Positions 25,893 to 34,931 of a stretch of 64,000 nucleotides of DNA are shown one piece after another. Source of the stretch: Lachnospiraceae bacterium MA2020 (GTDB lineage: Bacteria; Bacillota; Clostridia; Lachnospirales; Lachnospiraceae); contig JQKK01000005.1 of the NCBI GenBank assembly GCA_000746015.1, forward strand, positions 124,001 to 188,000, read 5' to 3'. The notes under the pieces are model-generated. The model was not told the origin of the DNA and searched no databases. It was given only the letters and a program-made list of their open reading frames with translations. The position numbers and the translations under genes are program-made. The number at the start of each line of letters is the position of its first letter. The stretch's first letter is position 1.

Positions 25893-26167
25893 TTTAAATC
25901 ATTTATAGGTACTATTTGGCGTCGCCACATTCACCGACTGGGTGGGAGGCTTGCGCGAAGGCTGGGCTGCTGCCGGAAAGCGGCATCTTTTCCTGCTCCG
26001 GTTCTTTGTTTTTCTTAAAAAGTAGGAAAATAAGACTTTATCAGAAAAAGAAGGTTTATGTTGGAGATATTCACTATATATCAGGAAAACACAGTCACCT
26101 TTGGATGTATTTTAGTGTTACCCTTTTGGGGGGTGGATTTTAATGTTACCTTTAGATATATAAGATA

Positions 26168-26711
26168 GGTGGATTTTAGTGTTACCTTTAGAACTACTAT
26201 GGATGAAAACCCGCATAAAACCTATATTTCTGAGGTATTAATCTTCAGATCTACAGAACTTTATAAGATTAGCTGCAGCTGGATTTCAGTGTCACCTTTA
26301 GGGGGTGGATTTTAGTGTTACCTTTAGAACTACTATGGATGAAAACCCGCATAAAACCTATATTTCTGAGGTATTAATCTTCAGATCTACAGAACTTTAT
26401 AAGATTAGCTGCAGCTGGATTTCAGTGTCACCTTTAGGGGGTGGATTTTAGTGTTACCTTTAGAACTACTATGGATGAAAACCCGCATAAAACCTATATT
26501 TCTAAGATATCAGTCTTCAAATCTACAGAACTTTATAAGATTAGCTGCAGCTGGATTTCAGTGTCACCTTTAGGGGGTGGATTTTAGTGTTACCTTTAGA
26601 ACTACTATGGATGAAAACCCGCATAAAACCTATATTTCTAAGATATCAATCTTCAAATCTACAGAACTTTATAAGATTAGCTGCAGCTGGATTTCAGTGT
26701 CACCTTTAGGG
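26168..26711. repeat. Four tandem copies of a 136-bp repeat
   Basis: The unit beginning GGTGGATTTTAGTGTTACC starts at 26168, 26304, 26440 and 26576 (period exactly 136), with a fifth partial copy at 26711. Copies 1 and 2 differ from copies 3 and 4 by a few bases (GAGGTATTAATC versus AAGATATCA). Each unit holds two versions of GGATTTyAGTGTyACCTTTAG, and two more lie upstream near 26102 and 26132. The motif resembles the multiple terminal repeats of IS21-family elements as I remember them, but no transposase is present. Confidence 0.9.
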
Positions 26712-26730
26712 GTGGATTTTAATGTTACCT

Positions 26731-27547
26731 TTGCAGTTTCTTTATAATAGATTCCGCAGAAAATCAGCCTTTCTATGGCCTTTATGTCGGAGATATTCGC
26801 TATATATCAGGAAAACACAGTAAGCTTTGAGTGAATTTTAATGTCGTGGCAGGAATATTGCTGGAAAACAGCATATTTTCCTGCTCCGATTCTTGATCTT
26901 TTCTCAAAAAAGATAAAGTAGCTTTGTATTTATTGAAAAAAGACTCAGAAAAGTAGTGGAAATATAAGGTTTTAAGGGAAAGAAGGTAGGAAATGATTAG
27001 GAAAAGGAGCTAATGTTGTTCACCTGGAAGTTAATTGGTTTTTAAGAGAGAGGGAGAAGAAAAGGAAAGGGGCAGGAAAGCTACAGAATACTAAAGTAGT
27101 ATCTTTTACTGCTCTGTTCTTATCTTTTTAAAAAGGTAAAAGTAACTCTCAGAAAGGACATTATCTGCCTGTCTGAAACATAAATTTAGACTTAAAATTT
27201 GCGCGCATACATATACTCCGTAGAAGATTGTCGCAAATTCTATATCGAGCGAAAGAGGGCAAAAGAGAAAAAATCAGATAATATAAGACTTTTCTCGAAA
27301 TGACCTGCAGTAGTTTTGCCGTCAAATTGTTTTGTGCGGGAATTTTTGCTTATAAAAGAATATCTGAAAAGAGAAGAAAAGGACTGAAAATACCTCTAAA
27401 AACTTGTCAGGAACCTCTAAAAACCTATAAGAAACCCTTAAAAACTATAGTTTTCCTAGATCTACCCATATTATATACGAAAAATACTTTTAAGAGCAAA
27501 TTGCCCGCATGAAACAATTTGCTTAACGGAAAATTAACGATGAAAGG
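26731..27547. other. Non-coding region with 21-bp iteron-like repeats
   Basis: No convincing gene. A segment at about 26760-26930 repeats, imperfectly, the sequence at about 25960-26110 (GGAGATATTC, CAGGAAAACACAGT, TTTTCCTGCTCCG), so the tandem array lies between two diverged copies of the same flank. At 27392, 27413 and 27434 three direct repeats of ACC(T)CTAAAAAC-type occur with exact 21-base period, right before the RuvC-like gene. This is the best candidate in the element for a replication or regulatory locus. Confidence 0.5.
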
Positions 27548-28087
27548 TTGGTGAAGACAATAGAAAAAACTTATAAAAACTATCGAATGGTGTCTCTTGA
27601 TACAGCTTCTTTTAATTCGGGATGGGCATATTTTGAAGCAGGAATTAGAAAAAGTTCCGGAGTAATTAAAGCTGATGGAGAAACTGAAACCAGACTTGAT
27701 ATTATGTGCAGGAAGCTAATTGAGCTTTTGGATAAACTTAAACCAGGAACAGTTGTAATTGAACTTACTGTTGTAGACAGAGGTACGGCGACGCAAAGAT
27801 TATTGTCTGAAATAGTTGGAGCGGTTAGAGGTTGGGCGGCAGCTAATACTTATGAAAATGAAATCCCGGTAGAGTTCGTAACTTATCGCCCTAGTGTCTG
27901 GAGAAAACTTGTCTGCGAGACTAATGAAAAAGCCCCAACTAAACGAGATGAGTGCAAAAAATGGTCTATTAAGAAATGCCAGCAGCTATTTGGACTATCT
28001 GTAGATGATAATGAGTCTGACGCAATACTGATTGGTCAGGCACGAATAAATGAAATGTCTAAGTTGGCAGCAGAAATAATAGAGTAA
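27548..28087 (+). CDS. RuvC-like Holliday-junction resolvase
   Basis: About 179 residues with the RNase H-like RuvC order: strand with catalytic Asp (MVSLDTASFNSGWAYFEAG), second acidic strand (TVVIELTVV), helix rich in Gln/Arg (TATQRLLSEIVGAVRGWA), and C-terminal acidic pair in DDNESDAILIGQARI. It would resolve branched DNA during replication or recombination of the element. The start is uncertain: TTG 27548 or GTG 27551, with AAAGG just upstream. It is followed by paired palindromes. Confidence 0.8.
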   Translation: MVKTIEKTYKNYRMVSLDTASFNSGWAYFEAGIRKSSGVIKADGETETRLDIMCRKLIELLDKLKPGTVVIELTVVDRGTATQRLLSEIVGAVRGWAAANTYENEIPVEFVTYRPSVWRKLVCETNEKAPTKRDECKKWSIKKCQQLFGLSVDDNESDAILIGQARINEMSKLAAEIIE

Positions 28088-28093
28088 GTTATT

Positions 28094-28151
28094 GGTTCAC
28101 TGAAGTGAACCGCTTGATATAAATTTAACAATGAGTTCACTTGAGTGAACC
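28094..28151. promoter_or_regulatory. Paired GTTCAC-N4-GTGAAC palindromes, copy 1
   Basis: GGTTCACTGAAGTGAACC (28094-28111) and GTTCACTTGAGTGAACC (28135-28151), separated by an AT-rich spacer holding ATTTAACAATGA. A second pair with the same half sites and a similar spacer, in the same orientation, is found at 37818-37880. They lie between the RuvC-like gene and the next gene. Confidence 0.75.
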
Positions 28152-28176
28152 ACTAACAGAAATATAGGTAATTTAT

Positions 28177-29127
28177 ATGCAACATACAGATATTAAAATT
28201 TCATGTTTAAAAGCAGAAAACGACTTTAAGAAAATAATCACGGAAACAAACGAAGGCTCGCTTGCGTATTATAGATGTCTCAAATATATAAAAAGCCAGC
28301 CATACTATCTCAATCGCCATATAAGAAAAAACGGTGTTGTAGCTGTAGCTTTTCAATTTAATCTTTACTTGGAAGAGCTAAGTAAAAAAGATATCGAACC
28401 TGAAACATGGAAAGATAAAATCACGACTTGGCTAGATTACTTCCTTGGGATGGATATAAAAAATTTACCTCAGAATATCCAGGAAGCATTAAGTGGTGAA
28501 TATAAAGGTATTTATCTGTTGTATTACAAGCTCATAAAAGTATCAGATACTCATCATTCTTGTACTCTCGTTTTTACAAAAGTAGATACCAGGGGAAAAG
28601 TGTCCCTAACAGATTATAGTAGAGCAAGTCGAAGTTACATCAATGAAATATATAGAAGTTATTTTTCAATGATGCATAAATCAGGTGTCGAATCCAAACA
28701 TTTAAGGAATGTTGGGCCAAATTCTTCTCCTGACCCGGAACCCGGAGAATCTATTGGAGAGTATGCGAAAAGGGCTAAAAGTTTTATAGCAGCTCTGAGG
28801 AATGAAAAAGCTAATATAGAAAACAGAGAATACCAGAAACTAAATAATGCTTATACAAAGTTGCAGGCTAAGTATGAAGTGTTAAAAGAACAGGAAAGTA
28901 AAGAAAGAAATGATCTGATAAGGATGGCTAAGCTCAGGGAAATTATTGTTGAGAAATTTGGATATTCGGATTTCAGGACACTTGAATCCGTATTGCTTCA
29001 AGGCTCAAGAATAAAAGCTGCCAGAGAATGTTTCGATTCAATAGGAAGGGAAGATGTGGTTTCTTATATTGATGGACTTTTAAAACAAGGTGAAACATAC
29101 ATTGGAAAGAAAAAGGAAGCTGAATAA
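28177..29127 (+). CDS. Unknown protein with C-terminal coiled coil
   Basis: 316 residues, not recognised. The first 170 residues are mixed helix/strand and rich in aromatic residues (YYRCLKYIKSQPYYLNRHI); a proline-rich linker PNSSPDPEPGESIG follows; then a long charged coiled coil (about 205-260) and a helical end. Its place between a RuvC-like resolvase and an FtsK-like translocase, and just after a palindrome pair, suggests a role in replication or maintenance of the element, but no motif proves it. The ribosome site is weak. Confidence 0.6.
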   Translation: MQHTDIKISCLKAENDFKKIITETNEGSLAYYRCLKYIKSQPYYLNRHIRKNGVVAVAFQFNLYLEELSKKDIEPETWKDKITTWLDYFLGMDIKNLPQNIQEALSGEYKGIYLLYYKLIKVSDTHHSCTLVFTKVDTRGKVSLTDYSRASRSYINEIYRSYFSMMHKSGVESKHLRNVGPNSSPDPEPGESIGEYAKRAKSFIAALRNEKANIENREYQKLNNAYTKLQAKYEVLKEQESKERNDLIRMAKLREIIVEKFGYSDFRTLESVLLQGSRIKAARECFDSIGREDVVSYIDGLLKQGETYIGKKKEAE

Positions 29128-29219
29128 TTGAGAAATGCATTCTTGTGGCTTTAGTCGTGGAAAGTTGTTTTAACAATTTATTAACTTTGTTATAAATGCC
29201 GCTATTTTATTTGCGCTCG

Positions 29220-29228
29220 TGGTATAAT
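29220..29228 (+). promoter_or_regulatory. Extended -10 promoter
   Basis: TGGTATAAT (TG-N-TATAAT) 35 bases upstream of the GTG at 29263; no clear -35 box. It would drive the 29263-31106 gene group. Confidence 0.6.
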
Positions 29229-29262
29229 ACAGTACATAAATATTGATTTTAAGGAGAAATTT

Positions 29263-29491
29263 GTGAATAATCTTTCTTTATCTTTTTGACGCAAATATCA
29301 CAACTAAAACATATAGCGTTCCTGCTATTTTTGAGTATAAGCTTCCTGATGGTTATATGGTTGATATAGTTATCACGCTAGAAACATTTAAAGCGTATAT
29401 ATACCATAAAGATTATGGAACTAAAACACTTGTGTTTGGTATGTCAAAAGATGATATTGACTATGACAAGTGTGGAAAAATTGCAGAATAA
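29263..29491 (+). CDS. Small protein whose frame is shifted +1 at TTT-TGA-C
   Basis: AAGGAG is followed by GTG 29263, which opens VNNLSLSF and meets TGA at 29287. From 29288 the +1 frame is open without its own start codon for 67 codons and is clearly protein-like (ANITTKTYSVPAIFEYKLPD, later YGTKTLVFGMSKDD), ending at TAA 29489. The join UCU-UUU-UGA-C allows the P-site codon UUU to re-pair after a +1 slip, similar in form to the RF2 frameshift site. Either programmed frameshifting or a one-base mutation explains it. Family unknown. Confidence 0.5.
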
Positions 29492-29504
29492 TGGAGGCTA
29501 CAAA

Positions 29505-29930
29505 GTGAAAAACAATACAGTCGCATACAGTATTAGAGCTAATCAGGAGTGGTTAGACAGAGCAAAAGAAAAAGCTGCTGAACACAACTTGTCATTTGCT
29601 GATTTAGTCAGACTTGGAGTAAATAGCTATATTAATATACTTGATCTAAAGGCCAAGATACTTGAAGAGGATACTACTCAGGTGAAGAAGTACCTTTGGG
29701 TTAAGTACAATAATAATATAATTGGCCATGTCTCCGTATATGAGACAGAGAAAGCTGCTATGGATGATAGTCTCATGGCCTGGACTATACTCAGCAAAGA
29801 AGAAAAACAAAACGCTATGCTTTTCCAGGTATGCGAAGCTAAGGCTACACAAGCTCAGTTTGACGCTATACGCCGCGGCGAACTTGATGCAGGTGAATTT
29901 ATCACAAAGGTTATAAAAAGCTATATATAA
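29505..29930 (+). CDS. Small protein with ribbon-helix-helix-like N-terminus
   Basis: 141 residues from GTG 29505, 7 bases after GGAGG; the frame could begin further upstream at 29415, but this would overlap the preceding gene and lacks a ribosome site. The N-terminus (VAYSIRANQEWLDRAKEKAAEHNLSFADLVRLGVNSY) has the strand-helix-helix pattern of RHH DNA-binding proteins. The rest (KYLWVKYNNNIIGHVSVYET) looks like a separate small alpha/beta domain. It lies 12 bases before the FtsK-like gene and may be its DNA-binding partner (inference). Confidence 0.65.
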   Translation: MKNNTVAYSIRANQEWLDRAKEKAAEHNLSFADLVRLGVNSYINILDLKAKILEEDTTQVKKYLWVKYNNNIIGHVSVYETEKAAMDDSLMAWTILSKEEKQNAMLFQVCEAKATQAQFDAIRRGELDAGEFITKVIKSYI

Positions 29931-29942
29931 AGGAGTTAAGAA

Positions 29943-31106
29943 ATGTCGGTAACATTGACATATAGTAAGAAGAGTTATGCTAATCACACTAACACTATTG
30001 CTGCTATCAATCAGGTACTTGCGCAGCATGGTTTGAGAGTAAGCTCGTTTACAGATGGCCCCAGGGCTACACGATTTATCGTACAACTCCATACCGGAGT
30101 TAATATCTCAAAGCTTAAAAAGATAAATGACTACATGTGTATAGCTTTGGGATCAAATGAGGTTCGTACATTTTTTGAAGGCGATAAGTTAATAATAGAG
30201 TCTCATACAAACGATAATAGGGTTGACTTGGCTGAAATGTGGACTCAGGACTATATAAGACAGCGTGACGGCGTTAAGCTTATGTTAGGTAAAGACATGA
30301 GCGGTCAGAGTCTTTATGCAGATTTAGCAAAGTGTAAGCATATATTAGTAGGCGGCGTTACCGGCTCAGGAAAATCCATGTTTCTCCATGAACTCATAAT
30401 ATCCATGATCGTACATGATCCGGTACTAACGCAGCTTGTTATGGTAGACATGAAAGGCACTGAATTTAATAAGTATGCTGCTATCCCTTATTGCAGAACA
30501 ATCGACACTGTACAAGAAGCGGTTGATATGGCCAACAGACTAGTTAATATCATGAATAAAAGATATCAGACATTAGCAAAAGCCGGATGCAGAGACATTG
30601 AAAGTTACAAAAGGAAAGGCGGCTCTATGACTAGAATAGTATTTATCATAGACGAGTATGCCGACCTAGTATTGACCGCTAAGAAGTCAATACAAGATCC
30701 TATAATTCGCCTAGCACAGAAAGCTAGAGCATGTGGAATACATCTTATTATAGCCACACAGAAGCCAGTCAATGCAGTTATCAATACACTTATTAAAGCG
30801 AATATCCCCACTAAAGTTTGCTTAAAAGTAAATACTTCGATGGACTCTAAAGTTATTATGGACCGTACCGGCGGCGAAAAGCTACTTGGAAACGGAGACA
30901 TGCTGTTCTTAAAAGATGGAGCTTTTGAACCGGTCAGGATACAAGGTTGCTTTATCTCAGAAGAAGAAATAGATGCAGTTGTTGCTAATGCTGTTGAAAG
31001 CTGCAATATGTTAAAGAGTGACGATTATAACGAGGTGGAAACTCCAAAAGGAAAGAAAACATCAGGCGGATTTTGGGCCGCATTCAAAAGAGCTTTTGGT
31101 AGTTGA
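29943..31106 (+). CDS. FtsK/SpoIIIE-family DNA translocase
   Basis: 387 residues; soluble, since no membrane helix is seen. It has an N-terminal domain of about 115 residues, then an FtsK motor: Walker A GGVTGSGKSMF (about 137-147), the VDMKGTEF block, Walker B RIVFIIDEYADL (about 234-245) and IIATQKPVNAVI. AAAGGAG precedes the ATG. Such proteins move double-stranded DNA in conjugation of small elements, in phage packaging or in chromosome segregation. Without a relaxase or capsid nearby, its role here is open; segregation or transfer of the circular form is possible. Confidence 0.92.
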   Translation: MSVTLTYSKKSYANHTNTIAAINQVLAQHGLRVSSFTDGPRATRFIVQLHTGVNISKLKKINDYMCIALGSNEVRTFFEGDKLIIESHTNDNRVDLAEMWTQDYIRQRDGVKLMLGKDMSGQSLYADLAKCKHILVGGVTGSGKSMFLHELIISMIVHDPVLTQLVMVDMKGTEFNKYAAIPYCRTIDTVQEAVDMANRLVNIMNKRYQTLAKAGCRDIESYKRKGGSMTRIVFIIDEYADLVLTAKKSIQDPIIRLAQKARACGIHLIIATQKPVNAVINTLIKANIPTKVCLKVNTSMDSKVIMDRTGGEKLLGNGDMLFLKDGAFEPVRIQGCFISEEEIDAVVANAVESCNMLKSDDYNEVETPKGKKTSGGFWAAFKRAFGS

Positions 31107-31790
31107 GATGATTTTATGGGAAGATACATAACTAGAGTTGTATTGTAGGGATAATTTAGCCTAAATCGCATTTTGTATCCTTAAATGATAATTTATACCT
31201 CTTTACCATTTAAACGTGTTTTTGGTCTGTTTCACATGTACAGATATGCATGTTTGTGGCAAATAAACAATAACCACTCTTAGCTTTCTGTGTTAGGAGT
31301 GGTTATTGTTCTATATTAAATTATCTTCAGCAGCATTATTATCTATAACCGTATTGAATCCGGCTATTATTGACTTTTTCACAGCATTGGACAATGTTTC
31401 TGTAAACTTCTTCTACATTTCTATAGGTTCTCATTATTGGTATCTTTATTTTCTACTAATAGCTTGATTTCAGTCTGCATGGTAGCTACCATGTCATTAA
31501 ACAAGACTACTTTTGTAGCCAGAATGATTTATATCGTTCTTAGTATCTGTTTTGGCAGGTGTAGCCTGTCACTATTTATGCAAATTGCTTGATAGAGATA
31601 AATAAAGGGTAAAGGTTACTATAAAATCCACCAATGGTTACTTTTAAAAGGACAAAGCAGATAGAAACATAGAACGAGTCGAAGGAGTGCATTTTTTCCG
31701 CTATTAAACCACGCGTTGAATGACAAAAACTTTACAGAAATTTATACTTGAGTTAAAGCAAACGAACGTATAGAAGTGGGAGGTTTGGAT
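31107..31790. other. Gene-free interval with a decayed frame and a hairpin
   Basis: Apart from the terminator at 31266-31310, only a degenerate reverse-strand frame around 31315-31440 (ending LSNAVKKSIIAGFNTVIDNN before a stop) looks like a former gene. A further stretch at 31440-31560 has short broken reverse frames. No intact gene or RNA is recognised. Confidence 0.5.
31266..31310. terminator. Hairpin downstream of the FtsK-like gene
   Basis: 14-bp perfect stem (AACAATAACCACTC at 31266-31279 with its complement at 31297-31310) with a 17-base loop. T-run is weak on the plus strand; a bidirectional terminator is likely. Confidence 0.7.
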
Positions 31791-32450
31791 ATGGCCGATA
31801 AAATGCTTGTAACGCAGGCGCTTGACGAAAGAGATTTATTGGTTAAAAAAATTAATGACAAAATTGAAAAGGCAAATTTTGTAGATACGATCAAGCCCAA
31901 CGAGGAGAAGGTGCTTGATAGAAGAGTATCGAGAGAAGAATTTGCAAAGGAGGTAGATAGTGCATATCAGCAGATTTTGGATCTGATCGATAGATTCCAG
32001 AGAATTGACGCTGCTATTGTGGCATCCAATGCAAATACTAAGATCAATACCTCTTATGGAGATTTCACTGTAGCAGGTGCAATTTCTCTTAGAAACAGGC
32101 TTCGAGGAAGTGGTTCCTATTATGGAAAGGCTGATTTCGAGGCAGCTCTTCAGCTCAAGATGGAGAAAGACTTTCAGAAGAGACTTTCTGCAGCAGAATT
32201 TAAGAACAAGGAACTACAGAGTACAGCGGAGAATATGAGACTTTCAATTCTGGGTAAGGATACTAAGATAAAGGATGAAAAACCTCTGGAAGTTGTAGAA
32301 GCTTATATTAAGGAAAATAAAACTGAACTTGTTGATCCTATCGATGTTCAGAAGAAGATGTCAATGCTCAAGGAAAAAAGAGATACGCTTCTTGCGGAGC
32401 TGGATACTCAGATCAAGGTTTCAAATGCAACAACATTTATTGAAGCTTGA
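31791..32450 (+). CDS. DIP1984-like coiled-coil protein
   Basis: 219 residues, from ATG 31791 with GGAGG 7 bases upstream (the frame opens at 31776). Highly charged helical protein: an N-terminal helix LVTQALDERDLLVKKINDKI with a pattern known from DIP1984-type proteins, a central segment QILDLIDRFQRIDAAIVASNANTKI, then SLRNRLRGSGSYYG and two long helices. It is immediately upstream of a tRNA gene. Function of the family is unknown; assignment is by resemblance of the L-x-E-R-x-x-L-x-K-K-I and I-x-x-x-N pattern. Confidence 0.6.
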   Translation: MADKMLVTQALDERDLLVKKINDKIEKANFVDTIKPNEEKVLDRRVSREEFAKEVDSAYQQILDLIDRFQRIDAAIVASNANTKINTSYGDFTVAGAISLRNRLRGSGSYYGKADFEAALQLKMEKDFQKRLSAAEFKNKELQSTAENMRLSILGKDTKIKDEKPLEVVEAYIKENKTELVDPIDVQKKMSMLKEKRDTLLAELDTQIKVSNATTFIEA

Positions 32451-32554
32451 TAAGTGTGGGCCTAATATACTTGCCTGCAACACGAAAACTTCGAAACCGG
32501 TTTCCCTGTAACAGGGTTAAGTTACAATTACCAATACAGCAAATATTGGAAGAG

Positions 32555-32626
32555 TTCGGAATAGTGCAGTTGGTAGCACGTCGACCTCATAAGTCGAAGT
32601 CGCGGGTTCGAATCCTGCTTCTGAAT
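32555..32626 (+). tRNA. tRNA with CAT anticodon (Met-type)
   Basis: Complete cloverleaf: acceptor TTCGGAA with TTCTGAA (one G-T pair), TA at 8-9, D arm GTGC/GCAC with loop AGTTGGTA, anticodon arm TCGAC-CTCATAA-GTCGA with anticodon CAT, and T arm GCGGG-TTCGAAT-CCTGC. No CCA is encoded. The first pair is T-A, not G-C, and the sequence differs from usual chromosomal initiator tRNAs; elongator Met or lysidine-modified Ile cannot be told apart here. It lies inside the mobile element. Confidence 0.8.
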
Positions 32627-33036
32627 CCCCATTTGAACGGGGCATAAGAGTACGCCGTCTTTGAAAACGGCTCCAACAACCTGATTAACCGTTTTCTGTT
32701 TTGATTCAATTATTAATTATTACTGGTTAATTGTATTTTCTTGAATTATAAATTGGGAACTGACAACGTATTTTAGACATAGAAATATGTTGAAATCCAT
32801 GGTAAAGGTTAAGGCGTTAAATCGGTTGACCAGAAGTTATCCTCATGGCTGTGTTGTGGGCAATACAATAATTTCATTATGAAATATGCCTCTGATAGGC
32901 TAAATAGCTAAATAGCGAAGGACTTTGCAGAAATGCAAGGTCTTTTGTTGCTTTTCAACCATATGGTCAATGATTTTTTTTCTTGTCATGCCATAAAATT
33001 ATCTTAGTAAGAAATGCTTTGGGAGGTTTGACAGAT
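32627..33036. other. Gene-free interval downstream of the tRNA
   Basis: Contains a small inverted repeat GCCGT/ACGGC just after the tRNA (about 32653-32670) and a terminator-like hairpin at 32919-32946. No gene is supported until the ribosome site GGGAGG before 33037. Confidence 0.5.
32919..32946 (+). terminator. Intrinsic terminator-like hairpin
   Basis: Stem GACTTTGCA/TGCAAGGTC with a GAAA tetraloop, followed by TTTTGTTG. Lies 75 bases upstream of the next gene, without a gene directly before it; it may end the tRNA transcript. Confidence 0.7.
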
Positions 33037-34245
33037 ATGGGCAATATTAATAGCTGGAAAGAAGATTTTGGCGAGTCGAAATACAGGCTAGATGAGCCGA
33101 GCTACAATAGGATGCTGGAACTTATAAGTCTGACAAATAAGATTGCAAGAACTGGAAAAAGCAGCATGAAATCCATATGGATTCATGTTCCCAGCGACGA
33201 CTATGAGGAAAGCGCTTGGATAAATATTGTTTTCCGCGGAGATTATTATGCCGAAAACGATATTTGGTACAACGTTCAGATAGATGGTGCTGACGTGTTT
33301 AATTATGACAACAAGCGTATTGAAGAAGAAATAGTAGATGCCACGGAAATGCTTGATTGGCTTATTGATACTGTGAAAATGGTTTTGTCTCTTGTTGAAA
33401 AAGGGGAGTATGAAGCGTATACCTCCGAGGTTCCATATTATAAGAGGAATGGAGTAATAAGCAGAAAAGATTACTATGCAATTGTTCCAGAGGCGAGAGA
33501 AAAGTATGCTAGCTTCTTAGAAAAAAGTGAAATTGAAGAATTGCTTAATAGTAAAGGAACTACCGATTTTTATGAAGAGAAGATGACGGCTAGAAGGTTC
33601 TATGAAGCGTGTGCTGTTGTATATAAAGCTCTTGGAATAGAGAAAAAGGAAAAATCGAGAATTCATGGATGGGAGGATGACGAAGAGGAAAGAGTCAGAT
33701 ATGGCGGATTGACTCCAAAAGAATGGTACTATGCTGTTGCTGATGGCAGAGATGACGGGCTTTGCAGAATTCCGCTTGATGATGAAGAGTTTTTTGCGGG
33801 GTGGATAAGGCATAAGCAACCATATTTTTCTTATGAATTATATGGTGGCCATCCTTGGGATATCATTTATAAGTATTCTTTTAAGCTTAGACTGTTTGTT
33901 GATCCAGACTGGAATTCAGATAAGTGCAAACTTGTAATTATTGGCGATTCTGAGAAAATTTGTACAGAAATACTAAGATCGTTTCTTGCACTAATGAGAG
34001 AAGGCTATGCTGTTGAACTACGAGGATATGAAATTCTGACCGATAGATTATTAGAAAAGGACTATCTGTCAGTAGTAGAAGAAGCAGATCCTTCACATCG
34101 TGGAAGCACAATAGCCGGACATTTTGCCCGTGATGAAATATCTCTTTGTAAAATTAAAGATAAGGAGCTTCTTGATAAAATTATACAGGCAACCGAATGG
34201 GAAAAATTGGATGAAGTTAAGCTTATTGATGTTATTGAGCGATAA
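33037..34245 (+). CDS. Unknown cargo protein (402 aa)
   Basis: Starts at ATG 33037 after GGGAGG; the frame is open from 32983. The product is acidic and soluble, rich in aromatic residues and D/E, without recognised motifs. Noticeable patches: SMKSIWIHVPSDDYEESAWI in the N-terminal part, an internal GGLTPKEWYYAVADGRDDG, and YELYGGHPWDIIYKYSFKLR. The next gene starts 23 bases downstream after GAAAGGGGG, so the two form an operon ended by a terminator. Candidate accessory (defence or immunity) function, without direct evidence. Confidence 0.65.
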   Translation: MGNINSWKEDFGESKYRLDEPSYNRMLELISLTNKIARTGKSSMKSIWIHVPSDDYEESAWINIVFRGDYYAENDIWYNVQIDGADVFNYDNKRIEEEIVDATEMLDWLIDTVKMVLSLVEKGEYEAYTSEVPYYKRNGVISRKDYYAIVPEAREKYASFLEKSEIEELLNSKGTTDFYEEKMTARRFYEACAVVYKALGIEKKEKSRIHGWEDDEEERVRYGGLTPKEWYYAVADGRDDGLCRIPLDDEEFFAGWIRHKQPYFSYELYGGHPWDIIYKYSFKLRLFVDPDWNSDKCKLVIIGDSEKICTEILRSFLALMREGYAVELRGYEILTDRLLEKDYLSVVEEADPSHRGSTIAGHFARDEISLCKIKDKELLDKIIQATEWEKLDEVKLIDVIER

Positions 34246-34268
34246 ACAAATAGGAAAGGGGGATACTA

Positions 34269-34850
34269 ATGGATTGGGAAGAAATAGAAAAACAGAGGCT
34301 TATCGGAAAACAGCTAATGATTGTGGATTTGATCCATATAGAGAATGATAAGGCACATAAAACAGGTTTTTCGTTTGTTACGACTGAAAATTTACAAAAA
34401 TGGTCTGGGATGGAGGAAAGCGAAGTCAAAAAGCTTGTTGACACCTGCGAATACATGGATGATTTTAAATTGTCATGTGAAGCAGCTGGTGATTTTGAAC
34501 GTACTCAGAATAAAACAACTGGTAGTAATGCTTATATGTTCTACCTTAGCACATATAGTAGATTAGGAAGTACGGCAATTATCGCGTTAAATAAAGAAGT
34601 TTTGGATGATTATTGTAATCATGCTGCAAAAATGAATTATGAACAATATAAAGAGACATATCCTGAATATCCTATAGACGAAGAGATGGGAAAAGCTGAA
34701 ATGCTAAAAAAAGCTTTAGAACATTACATTAGATGGTTTGTTAAGCGCTGCACTAGCGCCCTGGAGGCAGGATATGATTGGGATGTTGTGATCAGAATGG
34801 CCAGAACAGATATATCACAAGAAAGACTTAAGGTACTGGAGCATATATAG
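34269..34850 (+). CDS. Unknown cargo protein (193 aa)
   Basis: Second gene of a two-gene unit with the 402-residue protein. GAAAGGGGG precedes the ATG. Predicted mainly helical with a winged-helix-like first part (FVTTENLQKWSGMEESEVKKL) and a charged C-terminal helical region (YDWDVVIRMARTDISQERLK). No family is recognised. A terminator follows 45 bases after the stop. Confidence 0.65.
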   Translation: MDWEEIEKQRLIGKQLMIVDLIHIENDKAHKTGFSFVTTENLQKWSGMEESEVKKLVDTCEYMDDFKLSCEAAGDFERTQNKTTGSNAYMFYLSTYSRLGSTAIIALNKEVLDDYCNHAAKMNYEQYKETYPEYPIDEEMGKAEMLKKALEHYIRWFVKRCTSALEAGYDWDVVIRMARTDISQERLKVLEHI

Positions 34851-34895
34851 AGGATAATTCGTTATCTGTATAGGTTTTCTACATGTAAATTATAG

Positions 34896-34931
34896 GACGT
34901 TTGTTAATTTTATTTAACAAACGTCTGTTTA
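34896..34931 (+). terminator. Intrinsic terminator of the 33037-34850 operon
   Basis: 12-bp stem (GACGTTTGTTAA with TTAACAAACGTC, 34896-34907 and 34914-34925), 6-base loop, followed by TGTTTATAT. Confidence 0.85.

Noticed and set aside
25916-26143. 75-codon frame at the left of the tandem repeats
   Set aside because: It runs into the repeat region, has no ribosome site, and the same DNA recurs with changed frame at about 26760-26930.
27300-27512. 70-codon frame before the RuvC-like gene
   Set aside because: It consists largely of the 21-bp direct repeats and has no ribosome site.
32447-32647. 66-codon frame across the tRNA
   Set aside because: It covers the tRNA gene, and the peptide pattern is the usual artefact of translating a tRNA.
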